NCBI RefSeq assembly: GCF_016613535.2
Contig: NZ_CP071518.1
Location: forward strand, 3,596,001 to 3,660,000
Direction of reading: 5' to 3'
Length of the DNA: 64,000 nucleotides
Source: Lysobacter solisilvae
GTDB taxonomy: Bacteria; Pseudomonadota; Gammaproteobacteria; Xanthomonadales; Xanthomonadaceae
Made by a program: the position numbers and the translations under genes. This document shows positions 44,129 to 52,944 of the stretch, piece after piece. The notes beneath the pieces were generated by a model, which was given only the letters and a program-made list of their open reading frames with translations, was not told the DNA's origin and searched no databases. Numbering within the stretch: position 1 is the stretch's first letter; every line of letters begins with the position of its first letter.

Positions 44129-46399
44129 TCAGGCCAGGCGCCCGGCCGCCGCGACGATGTCCTCTTCGCCCGGAATGACGAGGAAAGCGGCACCGGCGAG
44201 CGGCGTGTAGGTGTCCACGCCCACGACGCGCTGGAACGGCCGCGATCCGAAACCGCCCTCGGCGATCGCCGTGATCACGCCCTCGCCCACGCCGGCGCTG
44301 TGGCGGCCTTCGTCGACGATGATGATCCGCTTGGCGCTGCGGGCCTGCTCGACGATGTAGGCCGCGTTGAGCGGCACCAGCCATCGCAGGTCCACCACGC
44401 GCACCTTCCATCCATGCTGCGCCTCGATGTTGCGGGCGGCGCGCAGGCTCATGGGCACGCCATTGCCGTAGCTGAAGATCACCAGGTCGTCGTGGCCTTC
44501 GAAGTACACACGACCTTCGCCCAGCGTCATTGCTTCGGACGGGGCGGGATAGGTCGTCAGCCAGCCGCCGTCGCCGGGCTCGTACAGGTCCTTGGTCATG
44601 TACAGCGCGATCGGCTCGAGGAACACGCTCACGCGCCCGTCCACCTTCGACAGCGCGGTGAGCGTGCGCAGCATGGTGGCCGCGTCATCACCGCGCGACG
44701 GACAACCCACCACCAGGCCGGGGATGTCGCGCAGTGCGGTGATCGAGTTGTCGTTGTGGAAATGCCCGCCGAAGCCACGCTGGTAGCCCAGGCCGGCGAT
44801 GCGCACGACCATCGGGTTGGCGAACTGGTTGTTGCTGAAGAACTGCAGCGAAGCCGCTTCGCCGCGGATCTGGTCGCAGGCGTTGTGGAAATAAGCCAGG
44901 TACTGGATCTCGGGAATGGGCAGCATGCCCATGTTGGCGAAGCCCTGGGCCATGCCCAGGATCATCGTCTCGTCCAGCAGCGTGTTGAACACCCGGCGCG
45001 GCCCGAAGGCCTTCTGCAGGCCCTTGGTGACCGTGTACACGCCGCCCTTCTGGGCCACGTCCTCGCCGAAAAGCAGCGTGTCGGGGTACTTGGCGAACGT
45101 GTCGTGCAGCGCGTTGTTGATCTGGATCGCCATGTGGCGCGCCGGCTGCTTCTCCGGCAGCTTGGCTTCACCACCGAACACTTCCTCGCGGCGCGCCGAA
45201 TAGTCGGCGCGCTGCGCCTCGGCCTGCACCTTCTGCGGCGAATAGGGCGCCAGCGGAGCGATGACTTCGTCCAGGCGGTCGAGCTTCGGTCGGCGGTCGG
45301 CTTCATCGGCGGCGGCGAAGCACTTCTTCCGCGTCGCTTCGTACAGCGCCAGCACTTCATCCTTCGACATCAGGCCCGATTCCAGGGCGATCGCGGCCGA
45401 ACGCAGCAGCGGGTCCCCCGCCTCGACGTTGCACAATTCCTCGACCGAACGCCACTCGATCTCGAAGTCGGTGCCGGCGTGGCCCATGATCCGGTTGGTC
45501 TTCAGGTGCAGGAAGGTCGGGCGGCGCGTGCGGCGGCAGTGCTCGACCGCCCGCTGCACATCGCCATAGCCGCTGGCCAAGTCCAGGCCGTCGGCGAAGA
45601 AATAATCCAGACCGTCCATCTGCCGGAACCGGTTGGCGATCCACCCGCTCGGCGTCTTCACCGAAATGCCGATGCCGTTGTCCTCGCACACGAACAGCAC
45701 CGGCGCGGGCAACTTCTGGTAAGCCGTCCACGCGGCGGCATTGAAGGCCGTTTGCGCAGTGGCATGGTTGGCCGAGGCATCGCCGAACGAACAGATCGCG
45801 ATGCTGTCGTCCGGGATCGGCAGCGCATGACCCAGGCGGCGGCCGGCCTCGATGGCCACGGCCGTGCCGAGCGCCTTGGGCAGGTGCGAGGCGATGGTCG
45901 AGGTCTGCGGCAGCACCCACAACGGCTTGCTGCCCCACACCTTGTGGCGGCCGCCTGAGGCCGGGTCGTCCTTGCTGGCCGCGAAGGACAGCGCCGAATC
46001 CATCACCGGGTCCATGCCCGGCAGCTTGCGGAAGCGCTCGGCCATGAAACCGCCGGAGCGGTAGTGGAGGAAGGCCGGGTCGGTATGCCGCGTCAGGCGG
46101 GCGACCATCGCGTTGCCTTCGTGGCCGCTGGAACCGATCGTGTAGAAGACCTTGTTCTGCACGCGCAGCACGCGCGCCATGAGGTCCAGGTGGCGGCTGA
46201 CGAGCTGCGACTCGAACAGCTCGCGGAAGCCCTGTGCGTCCAGTGCGCTGCCGTCGAGAATGGCCTCATGGGCCGCCGGACGGGCATCGGCGCGTCCCTC
46301 CCACGCCTTCACGAACTCGCTGAAGTTGACGTCGCAGATCTCGGCCCGGTTGAGGCCTTTCATGCGCGCGGGGATCGGGTTGGGAATGGCGGCGAACAT
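44129..46399 (-). CDS. Fused alpha-beta E1 component of a branched-chain 2-oxoacid dehydrogenase
   Basis: A 756-residue thiamine-diphosphate enzyme with both E1 halves in one chain. The alpha half (about 40-400) contains IGSSGHEGNAMVARLTRHTD, the ThDP motif GDASANHATAQTAFNAAAWT through FVCEDNGIGISVKTPSGW, and TFLHLKTNRIMGHAGTDFEI. The beta half (about 420-756) has LLFGEDVAQKGGVYTVTKGL, FNTLLDETMILGMAQGFANM and VRVVDLRWLVPLNAAYIVEQ. E1 decarboxylates branched-chain 2-oxoacids and acylates lipoyl-E2. Products feed iso-fatty acid synthesis, which is prominent in Lysobacterales. No E2 or E3 gene is adjacent. Most organisms encode the halves separately. Confidence 0.93.
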   Translation of the reverse strand: MFAAIPNPIPARMKGLNRAEICDVNFSEFVKAWEGRADARPAAHEAILDGSALDAQGFRELFESQLVSRHLDLMARVLRVQNKVFYTIGSSGHEGNAMVARLTRHTDPAFLHYRSGGFMAERFRKLPGMDPVMDSALSFAASKDDPASGGRHKVWGSKPLWVLPQTSTIASHLPKALGTAVAIEAGRRLGHALPIPDDSIAICSFGDASANHATAQTAFNAAAWTAYQKLPAPVLFVCEDNGIGISVKTPSGWIANRFRQMDGLDYFFADGLDLASGYGDVQRAVEHCRRTRRPTFLHLKTNRIMGHAGTDFEIEWRSVEELCNVEAGDPLLRSAAIALESGLMSKDEVLALYEATRKKCFAAADEADRRPKLDRLDEVIAPLAPYSPQKVQAEAQRADYSARREEVFGGEAKLPEKQPARHMAIQINNALHDTFAKYPDTLLFGEDVAQKGGVYTVTKGLQKAFGPRRVFNTLLDETMILGMAQGFANMGMLPIPEIQYLAYFHNACDQIRGEAASLQFFSNNQFANPMVVRIAGLGYQRGFGGHFHNDNSITALRDIPGLVVGCPSRGDDAATMLRTLTALSKVDGRVSVFLEPIALYMTKDLYEPGDGGWLTTYPAPSEAMTLGEGRVYFEGHDDLVIFSYGNGVPMSLRAARNIEAQHGWKVRVVDLRWLVPLNAAYIVEQARSAKRIIIVDEGRHSAGVGEGVITAIAEGGFGSRPFQRVVGVDTYTPLAGAAFLVIPGEEDIVAAAGRLA

Positions 46400-46435
46400 G
46401 GTCGGTGCGGTGCTCCGCTTCTCGCGGCGAGAAGC

Positions 46436-47104
46436 TCAGGATGTGGGAAGGCGGGACTGCGCGATGAGCGCAGCCGCGGCCGTGTCGGGTTCGGGCATGG
46501 GCACGAAGCCGGGCGTGCGGACCACGCGGGCCAGCCAGTCACGGATGGCGGGATAGGCCTCCAGGCTGACGCCACCCTGGTCGGCGACATGCGTGTAGGC
46601 GAACAGCGCGATGTCTGCGATGCCGTACACGTCGCCGGTGAACCAGGGGCGCGTGCTCAGGTGGCGCTCCATCACGGCCAGTGCCTGGTGGCTGCGCTCG
46701 CGCAGGCGGGGAAGGTCTTGCCGACGGGGCGAGTCGATCGGCGTCCAGCCGCAGATGAAGCGCGCGACGGCGATATAGGGCTCGTGGCTGTACTGCTCGA
46801 AGAACATCCACGCCAGCGCCTGGGCGCGCTGCCACGGGTCGGCGGGCAGGAACTCGGTAGCGCCCGCGGGGGCGGTGTCGGCAAGCCAGTGCAGGATCGC
46901 GTTGGACTCGGCCAGCGTGCGGCCGTCCTCGAGTTCGATCAGCGGCACCTTGCCGTTGGGGTTCCTGGCCAGGTATTCGGGGGTGCGGGTCGAGCCATCG
47001 TCGCTGCGGACCTCGACCCACTCGTACCGATGGCCCAGTTGTTCCAGCAGCAGCCGCACCTTGTGGCAGTTGCCCGAGGGCGAGAAGCCATAGACCGTGA
47101 TCAC
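46436..47104 (-). CDS. Glutathione S-transferase family protein
   Basis: A 222-residue protein with an N-terminal thioredoxin-like domain (ITVYGFSPSGNCHKVRLLLE, NPNGKVPLIELEDGRTLAES, the cis-Pro and ES glutathione-contact motif at about residues 52-68) and an all-helical C-terminal domain (WFTGDVYGIADIALFAYTHV, the capping-box D in the last stretch). Substrate unknown. Start is GTG 47104, overlapping the TGA of the upstream acetyltransferase gene (GTGA), so the two are translationally coupled. Confidence 0.92.
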   Translation of the reverse strand: MITVYGFSPSGNCHKVRLLLEQLGHRYEWVEVRSDDGSTRTPEYLARNPNGKVPLIELEDGRTLAESNAILHWLADTAPAGATEFLPADPWQRAQALAWMFFEQYSHEPYIAVARFICGWTPIDSPRRQDLPRLRERSHQALAVMERHLSTRPWFTGDVYGIADIALFAYTHVADQGGVSLEAYPAIRDWLARVVRTPGFVPMPEPDTAAAALIAQSRLPTS

Positions 47105-47655
47105 GCCGTCACCCCGCGGCGATTGGCGATCCATTCTTCTCGCGTCTGGCCCCAGATGTCGACTGCGTGGGTGTCCAGCGGCGGCGGCAGCGTACCGGGA
47201 CCGCGATTGCGCGAACCCAGGCGGCGCGCAACGGACTGCGAAGCGATGTTGGCCGGAGAAATGGAATGGATGACCTCGTGCCAGCCCAGCACGTCGAACG
47301 CCCAGTCCATGGATGCGGCGCAGGCTTCGGTGGCGTAACCCTTGCCCCAGGCATCGTGGTGGAACGAGTAGCCGATCTCGGTGCCCGGCCAGCCGTCCGG
47401 CTGCCAGGGCCCTGCCTGCCCGACCCACAGGCCGGTGGACTTCTCCAGCACCGCGAACATCCCGAAGCCCTGCAGCATCCAGGCGCCGGGCATCTGCAGG
47501 AACTTGCGCCAGGCCTCGTGGCGGTGCATCGGACCACCGATGTGCTGCGCCGCCGTGGGATGCATGAACAGTTCCGCGTAACGCGGAAAGTCCTCGAGCC
47601 TGGGCAGGCGCAGGATCAGGCGGGGCGTTTCCAGCTGGATTTCGGTGATCAACAA
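47101..47655 (-). CDS. GNAT-family N-acetyltransferase (RimJ/RimL-like)
   Basis: About 184 residues with the RimJ-like GNAT pattern: TPRLILRLPRLEDFPRYAEL near the start, GTEIGYSFHHDAWGKGYATE (acetyl-CoA-binding loop, HxxxWGKGYA form) and SPANIASQSVARRLG. The substrate could be a protein N-terminus, an antibiotic or a small amine. No ATG fits; TTG 47655 is chosen because AGGAG stands six bases before it (a second TTG follows immediately). The longer frame to 47820 lacks similarity. It overlaps the GST gene by 4 bp. Confidence 0.82.
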   Translation of the reverse strand: MLITEIQLETPRLILRLPRLEDFPRYAELFMHPTAAQHIGGPMHRHEAWRKFLQMPGAWMLQGFGMFAVLEKSTGLWVGQAGPWQPDGWPGTEIGYSFHHDAWGKGYATEACAASMDWAFDVLGWHEVIHSISPANIASQSVARRLGSRNRGPGTLPPPLDTHAVDIWGQTREEWIANRRGVTA

Positions 47656-47784
47656 GGGCTGCTCCTGATCGGGGAAACCTGGCGAGGGTGGGACGAGTCC
47701 CCACGCCCCGCAACCATCCGGGTGTAACGCATCGTTGCCCGGGTGTGGCGCCGACGGGCTACCCACACCGCCCACCTTCAACGC

Positions 47785-47812
47785 GGCGGCGGCACCCCAG
47801 GGCGCCGCCGCC
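47785..47812 (-). terminator. GC-rich hairpin downstream of gcdH
   Basis: GGCGGCGGC (47785-47793) and GCCGCCGCC (47804-47812) can pair over a 9-bp stem just after the gcdH stop codon at 47820. There is no T-run, so this is a weak call. Confidence 0.35.
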
Positions 47813-47819
47813 GGGCGCA

Positions 47820-48983
47820 TCAGAACGCGCTGATGCCGGTCAGCTCACGCCCGATGACCAGCTGGTGCACGGTTTCCGTGCCTTCGTAGGTGATGACCGA
47901 TTCGAGGTTGAGCGCATGGCGGATCGCGCCATGCTCGGTGGTGATGCCGGCGCCGCCCAGCAGGTCGCGACATTCGCGCGCGATGTCGATGGCCATCCGG
48001 CAGTTGTTCCACTTGGCCAGCGACACCTGGGCCGGCTGCATCGCACCGGCATCCTTCAGGCGGCCAAGCTGCACGACCAGCAGCTGCGCGAGCGTGATGC
48101 GGCGTGCCATCTCGGCCATCTTGATCTGCGCGCTCTGCGTGGCCGCCACCGGGCGATCGAACAGGATGCGCTCCTTGGTGTAGGCCAGGACCTCGTCCAA
48201 GCACGCGATCGCGGCGCCGATCGGGCCCCAGGTGATGCCGTAGCGGGCCTGGGTGAGGCAGCCCAGCGGGCCCTTGAGACCCTTCACGTTCGGCAGGCGA
48301 TTGGCCTCCGGCACCCGGACGTTGTCCAGGTAGAGCGCGCTGGTCACCGAGGCGCGCAGGCTCATCTTGTGCTTGATTTCCTGGGCGGCGAAACCGGCCA
48401 TGCCCTTTTCCACCACGAAACCCTGGATGCCTTCATCGGTCTGCGCCCAGACGATGGCGATATCGGCGAGGTTGCCGTTGGTGATCCACATCTTGGAGCC
48501 GTTGAGGACCCAGTCCCCACCGTCGCGGCGGGCGTTGGTCTTCATGTTGGCCGGGTCGGACCCGCCGTGCGGCTCGGTCAGGCCGAAGCAGCCGATGGTC
48601 TCACCGCGCGCCATCGACGGCAGCCAGCGCTCGCGCTGCTCTTCGGTGCCGTAGGCAAAGATCGGGTACATGCACAGCGAGGACTGGACGCTGACGAAGC
48701 TGCGGATGCCGCTGTCGCCGCGTTCCAGTTCCTGGCAGATCAGGCCGTAGCTGACGGCGTTGAGGCCGGCGCAACCGTACTTCTCGGGGAGCGAGGAACC
48801 CAGCAGGCCCATCTCGGCGATTTCCGGCACCAGTTCACGCGGGAAACGGCCTTCGTCGAAGGCTTCGCCGATGATCGGCAGCACGCGCTCGTCGGTGAAG
48901 CGCGCGACCGCGTCCTGCACGGCACGCTCCTCTTCGGTGAGCAGGGAACGGACGTCGTACAGGTCGTAGGGGTGCAGGGCCAT
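47820..48983 (-). CDS. gcdH: Glutaryl-CoA dehydrogenase (acyl-CoA dehydrogenase family)
   Basis: A 387-residue flavoenzyme that oxidatively decarboxylates glutaryl-CoA to crotonyl-CoA in lysine and tryptophan breakdown. Family support: YDLYDVRSLLTEEERAVQDA, SFVSVQSSLCMYPIFAYGTE (the VQSSL motif is characteristic of this clade), CFGLTEPHGGSDPANMKT, WITNGNLADIAIVWAQTD, and the catalytic Glu in YEGTETVHQLVIGRELTG (about residue 365). Start MALHPYDLYD gives the usual N-terminus. It is separated from the GNAT gene by a hairpin, so probably monocistronic. Confidence 0.9.
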   Translation of the reverse strand: MALHPYDLYDVRSLLTEEERAVQDAVARFTDERVLPIIGEAFDEGRFPRELVPEIAEMGLLGSSLPEKYGCAGLNAVSYGLICQELERGDSGIRSFVSVQSSLCMYPIFAYGTEEQRERWLPSMARGETIGCFGLTEPHGGSDPANMKTNARRDGGDWVLNGSKMWITNGNLADIAIVWAQTDEGIQGFVVEKGMAGFAAQEIKHKMSLRASVTSALYLDNVRVPEANRLPNVKGLKGPLGCLTQARYGITWGPIGAAIACLDEVLAYTKERILFDRPVAATQSAQIKMAEMARRITLAQLLVVQLGRLKDAGAMQPAQVSLAKWNNCRMAIDIARECRDLLGGAGITTEHGAIRHALNLESVITYEGTETVHQLVIGRELTGISAF

Positions 48984-49155
48984 CGGCGTGCTCGGGCGGG
49001 CGGGAAAGATTCCCATTGTATCGGCCCGTGTTGCGGTGCGGGACCCCGGAAACAGCACTCCGGCGAACTGTCAAATCCACGCCGACGGGATCGTCGCTTT
49101 CACGGTTGCGTCGTCGTTTCAGACACAGCCGCAGGCCCCGTCCCGTCGAAACGAA

Positions 49156-49180
49156 GAGGGGCCGGTTCGACCGGCCCCTC
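49156..49180 (-). terminator. Strong hairpin downstream of the glycine-zipper gene
   Basis: GAGGGGCCGGT and ACCGGCCCCTC form a perfect 11-bp stem with a TCG loop, 28 bases after the stop codon at 49209, followed on the minus strand by a weakly T-rich stretch. Confidence 0.6.
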
Positions 49181-49208
49181 GGGGTGATGCGGAAAACGCG
49201 TTTCAAGC

Positions 49209-50021
49209 TCAGCCGCGGCTGTCATCCGACGGGGCGGCGGCGGTCTGGGTGACCACCTGGCCATCGACCACCGGGAGGCGGTCGCCCGGCTTCTCGTCCA
49301 TCCGCACGGTCTGCTCCTGGCCGGCATAGCGGTAGGTCACGTCGTAACCGACCACTTCGTTCTCACTGCCCAGGCGGATCTGGTTGCCCGGCTTGCTGCC
49401 CGTGCGCATCGAACCGGTGGTGCCATCGGGATTGCGATAGGTCACGTTGTAGGCGACGGTCTTGCTCGAAGTGCTGGTATCGGACACCGTCTTGCACTGG
49501 CGCTCGGTACGGGTCTGCACCTGGCCGCCGACATGGTTGCGGTCGACGCGGTTGCCGATCACGCCGCCGGCCACGGCTCCGGCTGCGGTAGCCGCCTTCT
49601 TGCCGTTACCACCGCCAATCTGGTTGCCGAGCAGGCCACCGATGACGGCGCCGGCCACCGTGCCGCCCACGTTGCCGTCGCGTTCGGGCGCACGTTCCTG
49701 CACGACCACGTCCTCGCACACTTCGCGCGGGGTGGAGGTCGAGCTGGTCTCGCGCACCGGTTCGGTGCCGATTACCGTCGCGTACAGCGGCTTCTTCTCG
49801 GTGATCTCCTTGACGTTGATCACCTGGGCGTATTCGAGGCGGTTGCTCTGGATGGCGCCGTCGTCGAGACGGTCACCCGCCAGCGCGGCGGCATCCTGCG
49901 GCGCGCCGGTGGTGAACTCCGGCGCGATGGGCGCATCGCTGCGGAAGCTGTTGTATGCGGCAACGGCGACGCCGCCGACGAGCAGTGAAGCCAGTGCGAC
50001 CGCGAGCATGTTCTTGTTCAT
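49209..50021 (-). CDS. Envelope protein with glycine-zipper 2TM domain
   Basis: A 270-residue protein with an N-terminal signal or anchor segment (MLAVALASLLVGGVAVAAYN, residues 4-23), a central SlyB-like glycine zipper (GGTVAGAVIGGLLGNQIGGG and ATAAGAVAGGVIGNRVDRNH, about 120-160) and a C-terminal soluble region with YNVTYRNPDGTTGSMRTG and YDVTYRYAGQEQTVRMDEKP repeats. Such proteins span or associate with the outer membrane; function is unknown. Start ATG 50021 has an excellent AGGAGG at five-base spacing. A related zipper protein is encoded at 52945-53421. Confidence 0.82.
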   Translation of the reverse strand: MNKNMLAVALASLLVGGVAVAAYNSFRSDAPIAPEFTTGAPQDAAALAGDRLDDGAIQSNRLEYAQVINVKEITEKKPLYATVIGTEPVRETSSTSTPREVCEDVVVQERAPERDGNVGGTVAGAVIGGLLGNQIGGGNGKKAATAAGAVAGGVIGNRVDRNHVGGQVQTRTERQCKTVSDTSTSSKTVAYNVTYRNPDGTTGSMRTGSKPGNQIRLGSENEVVGYDVTYRYAGQEQTVRMDEKPGDRLPVVDGQVVTQTAAAPSDDSRG

Positions 50022-50183
50022 TGGGGCCTCCTGCTGCGGGATGTCCCGCGGATTGGGTGGATGGGCGCATTCCAGCACCCGCAACCTGAACGAGTGCCCA
50101 GCCGGAGCAACGAAATCGTAACGACGTGCAGGCGATCGTTCACACCGTGATAGCGTGCACACATCGATGGTCCGGAGGTCGCC

Positions 50184-50429
50184 ATGCCCAGTCCCCTGCT
50201 TGCCCCGCTCATCGGCTGGGCCCGCAATCTGCGCCATCCGACGCTGTTCAAGCTCATCGCCGCGCTCTTCCTGGTCGACCTGCTGATCCCGGACGTCTTC
50301 CCCATGATTGACGAGCTTCTGCTCGGATTGGCGACCCTGTGGCTGGCGAACTGGAAGAACAGGAAGGACCCGTCGGCCCCTGCCGGGCAGGACGATGACC
50401 GCGTGATCGAAGGATCCTCACGACGCTGA
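50184..50429 (+). CDS. Small membrane protein, DUF6116-like
   Basis: An 81-residue protein, MPSPLLAPLIGWARNLRHPT at the N-terminus, with two hydrophobic segments (LFKLIAALFLVDLLIPDVFP and IDELLLGLATLWLANWKNRK) and a hydrophilic tail. I associate it with the DUF6116 family common in Lysobacterales, but only by recall of its pattern. It lies 6 bp upstream of the tatD gene, so they are probably co-transcribed. Confidence 0.72.
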   Translation: MPSPLLAPLIGWARNLRHPTLFKLIAALFLVDLLIPDVFPMIDELLLGLATLWLANWKNRKDPSAPAGQDDDRVIEGSSRR

Positions 50430-50435
50430 CGGCGC

Positions 50436-51212
50436 ATGGACCTCGTCGACAGCCACTCCCACTTCGACCAGGCCGAATTCGACGCCGACCGCGAGGCGGC
50501 GCTGGAGCGTGCGCATGCGGCCGGAGTGGCGCGCCAGGTCGTGCCGGCCGTGGACGCCGCGGGCTGGCCCAAGCTGCGTGCGGTCTGTGCGTCGGCGTCG
50601 GGCCTGCACCCGGCCTATGGCCTGCACCCGATCTGCCTGGCCAACCACCGTCCGGAACACCTGGACCAGTTGCGCACCTGGCTCCGTCACGAACAGTCGT
50701 CGATGCGACCACCCGTCGCCGTGGGCGAATGCGGCCTGGACTTCTTCCTGGATACGCTCGATCGCCAGGCGCAGCAGTTCTACTTTGATGCGCAACTTCG
50801 CATCGCGCGCGAATTCGACCTCCCGGTGATCGTCCATGCACGCCGTTCCGTCGATGCGGTGATCGGCTCGATCCGTCGGATCGGCGGTCTGCGCGGCGTG
50901 GTGCACAGCTTTTCGGGCAGTCCGGAACAGGCTCGGCAGCTCTGGAGCCTCGGGTTCCTGATCGGTCTGGGCGGCCCGGTGACCTACGAACGTGCCAACC
51001 GCCTGCGGCGACTCGCCGCTTCGATGCCGCTGGAACAGCTTCTGCTGGAAACCGATTCCCCCGACCAGCCCAATGCAGGCCACCGCGGCGAGCGGAACGA
51101 GCCGGCCCACCTGCGGGAAGTTCTAGCCACCATCGCCCAGCTTCGCGGCGTCGATGAGACGAAGGTCGCCGAAGCGACGACGGCGAACGCGCTGCGCCTG
51201 TTCCGCCTCTGA
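50436..51212 (+). CDS. tatD: TatD-family metal-dependent hydrolase/DNase
   Basis: A 258-residue TIM-barrel metalloprotein. Metal ligands: DSHSHFDQAEF at the N-terminus (HxH), VGECGLDFFLDT (Glu, about residue 98), HARRSVDAVIGSI, VVHSFSGSPEQA, and LLLETDSPDQPNAG near the C-terminus (Asp). TatD proteins act as 3'-5' exonucleases or related phosphodiesterases in DNA repair and fragmentation. It converges with tcdA with a 12-bp gap. Confidence 0.93.
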   Translation: MDLVDSHSHFDQAEFDADREAALERAHAAGVARQVVPAVDAAGWPKLRAVCASASGLHPAYGLHPICLANHRPEHLDQLRTWLRHEQSSMRPPVAVGECGLDFFLDTLDRQAQQFYFDAQLRIAREFDLPVIVHARRSVDAVIGSIRRIGGLRGVVHSFSGSPEQARQLWSLGFLIGLGGPVTYERANRLRRLAASMPLEQLLLETDSPDQPNAGHRGERNEPAHLREVLATIAQLRGVDETKVAEATTANALRLFRL

Positions 51213-51224
51213 CGCGCCGGCGGG

Positions 51225-52031
51225 CTACGCCTTCTTCTTGAGCAGCAGTTCGAGCGCCCGCCCCACCGCCGCGAAGGCGAACGTGCCTGTGATGTGCGTG
51301 GCTGCGCCCAGGCCCGCGCCGCAATCGAGTTTCAGGGCAGCCTCGCCGCTGACCTGCGGTCGCACCCCGCAGACGCTGCCGTCCGGTTGCGGGTACTGCA
51401 CGTTCTCCAGCGAGTAGATCGCCGAGATTCCGAAATAGCGATCCTTGTTTTTCGGGAAGTTGAACTCGCTGCGCAGCTTCTTGCGGACCAAGGCCAACAT
51501 CGCGTCGTGTTCCGTGCGCGACAGATCGCGCACGCGGACGAGCGTCGCATCGGTGCGCCCGCCGGCCGATCCCACGACGATCAGCGGCAGCTTGCGACGA
51601 CGACACCAGGCGACAAGCTCGACCTTGCTCCGGAAGCTGTCGCAGGCATCGATCACCAGGTCGAAGCCGCGGTCCAGCAGCACCTCCACGTTGCCGGCGG
51701 TGAGGAAACTGGCAATGGCCTCCACCTCGATGTCCGGGTTGATCGCGCGGCATCGCTCGGCCATCGCGTCGACCTTGTTGCGCCCGTACTGGCCTTGCAG
51801 CGCCGGGAGCTGGCGGTTGGTATTGGACACGCACAGGTCGTCTGCATCGATCAGGCACATGTGGCCGACCCCGCTGCGCGCCAGGGCTTCCACCGCCCAT
51901 GACCCGACCCCGCCCATGCCGATGACGGCTACGCGGCTGTGCGCGAAGCGCACCAGCGCGCCGGTTCCATAAAGGCGGTCGATGCCGCCGAAGCGTTCGC
52001 TCCAGCGCGGGTCCAGTGCAGGGGTCGTCAT
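51225..52031 (-). CDS. tcdA: tRNA threonylcarbamoyladenosine dehydratase (TcdA/CsdL)
   Basis: A 268-residue E1-like protein that cyclises t6A37 to ct6A37 in ANN-decoding tRNAs. The nucleotide-binding motif is VAVIGMGGVGSWAVEALARS (about residues 32-51), with IDADDLCVSNTNRQLPAL, LVIDACDSFRSKVELVAWC and RDLSRTEHDAMLALVRKKL. These features distinguish TcdA from MoeB/ThiF. ATG 52031 is the first start in frame. Confidence 0.94.
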   Translation of the reverse strand: MTTPALDPRWSERFGGIDRLYGTGALVRFAHSRVAVIGMGGVGSWAVEALARSGVGHMCLIDADDLCVSNTNRQLPALQGQYGRNKVDAMAERCRAINPDIEVEAIASFLTAGNVEVLLDRGFDLVIDACDSFRSKVELVAWCRRRKLPLIVVGSAGGRTDATLVRVRDLSRTEHDAMLALVRKKLRSEFNFPKNKDRYFGISAIYSLENVQYPQPDGSVCGVRPQVSGEAALKLDCGAGLGAATHITGTFAFAAVGRALELLLKKKA

Positions 52032-52228
52032 GCGCGCTAGTTTACTTGCGCGATGTGCGCGATCGCCTAGGGGCCGTCCCGGGCCCGCCGCATCTGGTCG
52101 AGGGGTCGGTGCGGCTCTGCGCCCGGACCAACGCGCTCCGCGGACCCATCCAATGGCTTTCCAGTCAGTCTTCTGGCGAAGTCGACACGAGCGCTGCTAT
52201 GGTGCCGCCCATTGTCCAGGAGGCCGCC

Positions 52229-52672
52229 ATGAGCAACCCCAGTCCCGTGACCCCCACCCGCGGCGGCAACGCCTCGCGCTACCTGTTCGTGTTCCTGCTG
52301 GGCCTGGTGCTGGGTGTGGTGGCCGTGGTCATGGGGATGCGCGCATGGGACGCCCGGCGCGACCACTTCCACGGCAGCGTGATGCAGGTGCAGCAATGGC
52401 ACCTCAAGCAACTGGACCAGGCCGTGACCCGCAACCGCTGCTCGGCGACCGACACGCTGCCCCATCTCAAGTCGCTGCGGGTCATGGCCGACGACCTGGA
52501 GCCAGCCTTCCCCGACCTGGCCGACGACCAGCGTTTCGCCGACGCGGCGAGCAAGCTGCGGGAGACACTCGACGCCGCGCTTGCCTCGCCGCCGATGCAG
52601 TGCCAGGGCGTGGGCGTGGTGGCGCAGAAGGTGGGCGAGGCCTGCAAGGCCTGCCATCAGGATTTCCGTTGA
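52229..52672 (+). CDS. Membrane-anchored protein with a single C-terminal CXXCH haem motif
   Basis: A 147-residue protein: short cytoplasmic N-terminus, one membrane segment (YLFVFLLGLVLGVVAVVMGM, about residues 19-38), then a helical domain ending VGEACKACHQDFR, where CKACH is a c-type haem attachment site placed as in cytochrome c'. Two further Cys lie at RNRCSATD and PMQCQG. The arrangement suggests a four-helix periplasmic cytochrome anchored in the inner membrane; a redox or gas-binding role is inference. Start ATG 52229 has AGGAGG at five-base spacing. Confidence 0.78.
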   Translation: MSNPSPVTPTRGGNASRYLFVFLLGLVLGVVAVVMGMRAWDARRDHFHGSVMQVQQWHLKQLDQAVTRNRCSATDTLPHLKSLRVMADDLEPAFPDLADDQRFADAASKLRETLDAALASPPMQCQGVGVVAQKVGEACKACHQDFR

Positions 52673-52944
52673 GTCGTCCCGTCTGATCGTTCCGGTGCAG
52701 CTCGCCTCCTAAGGCGACTGCCCCCTCGCGCGTGGTCGCGGCCGCATGCAGCGACCAGCCCATTGCGTCAAGCAGCCGGGATGCCAGAACCCGCAAGCCC
52801 TATACGGCGCGTCCACGCGCGCCGAAACATGGGCTGAATCGCTGATTCGCATTTGATCATCAGTTCACGGCGCGCCGCCTAGGTTGGCAGCGCGTGGCAG
52901 CCCTGCGGCATGCCACGACGTCTTCCCGAACACAGGAGCGTCGC

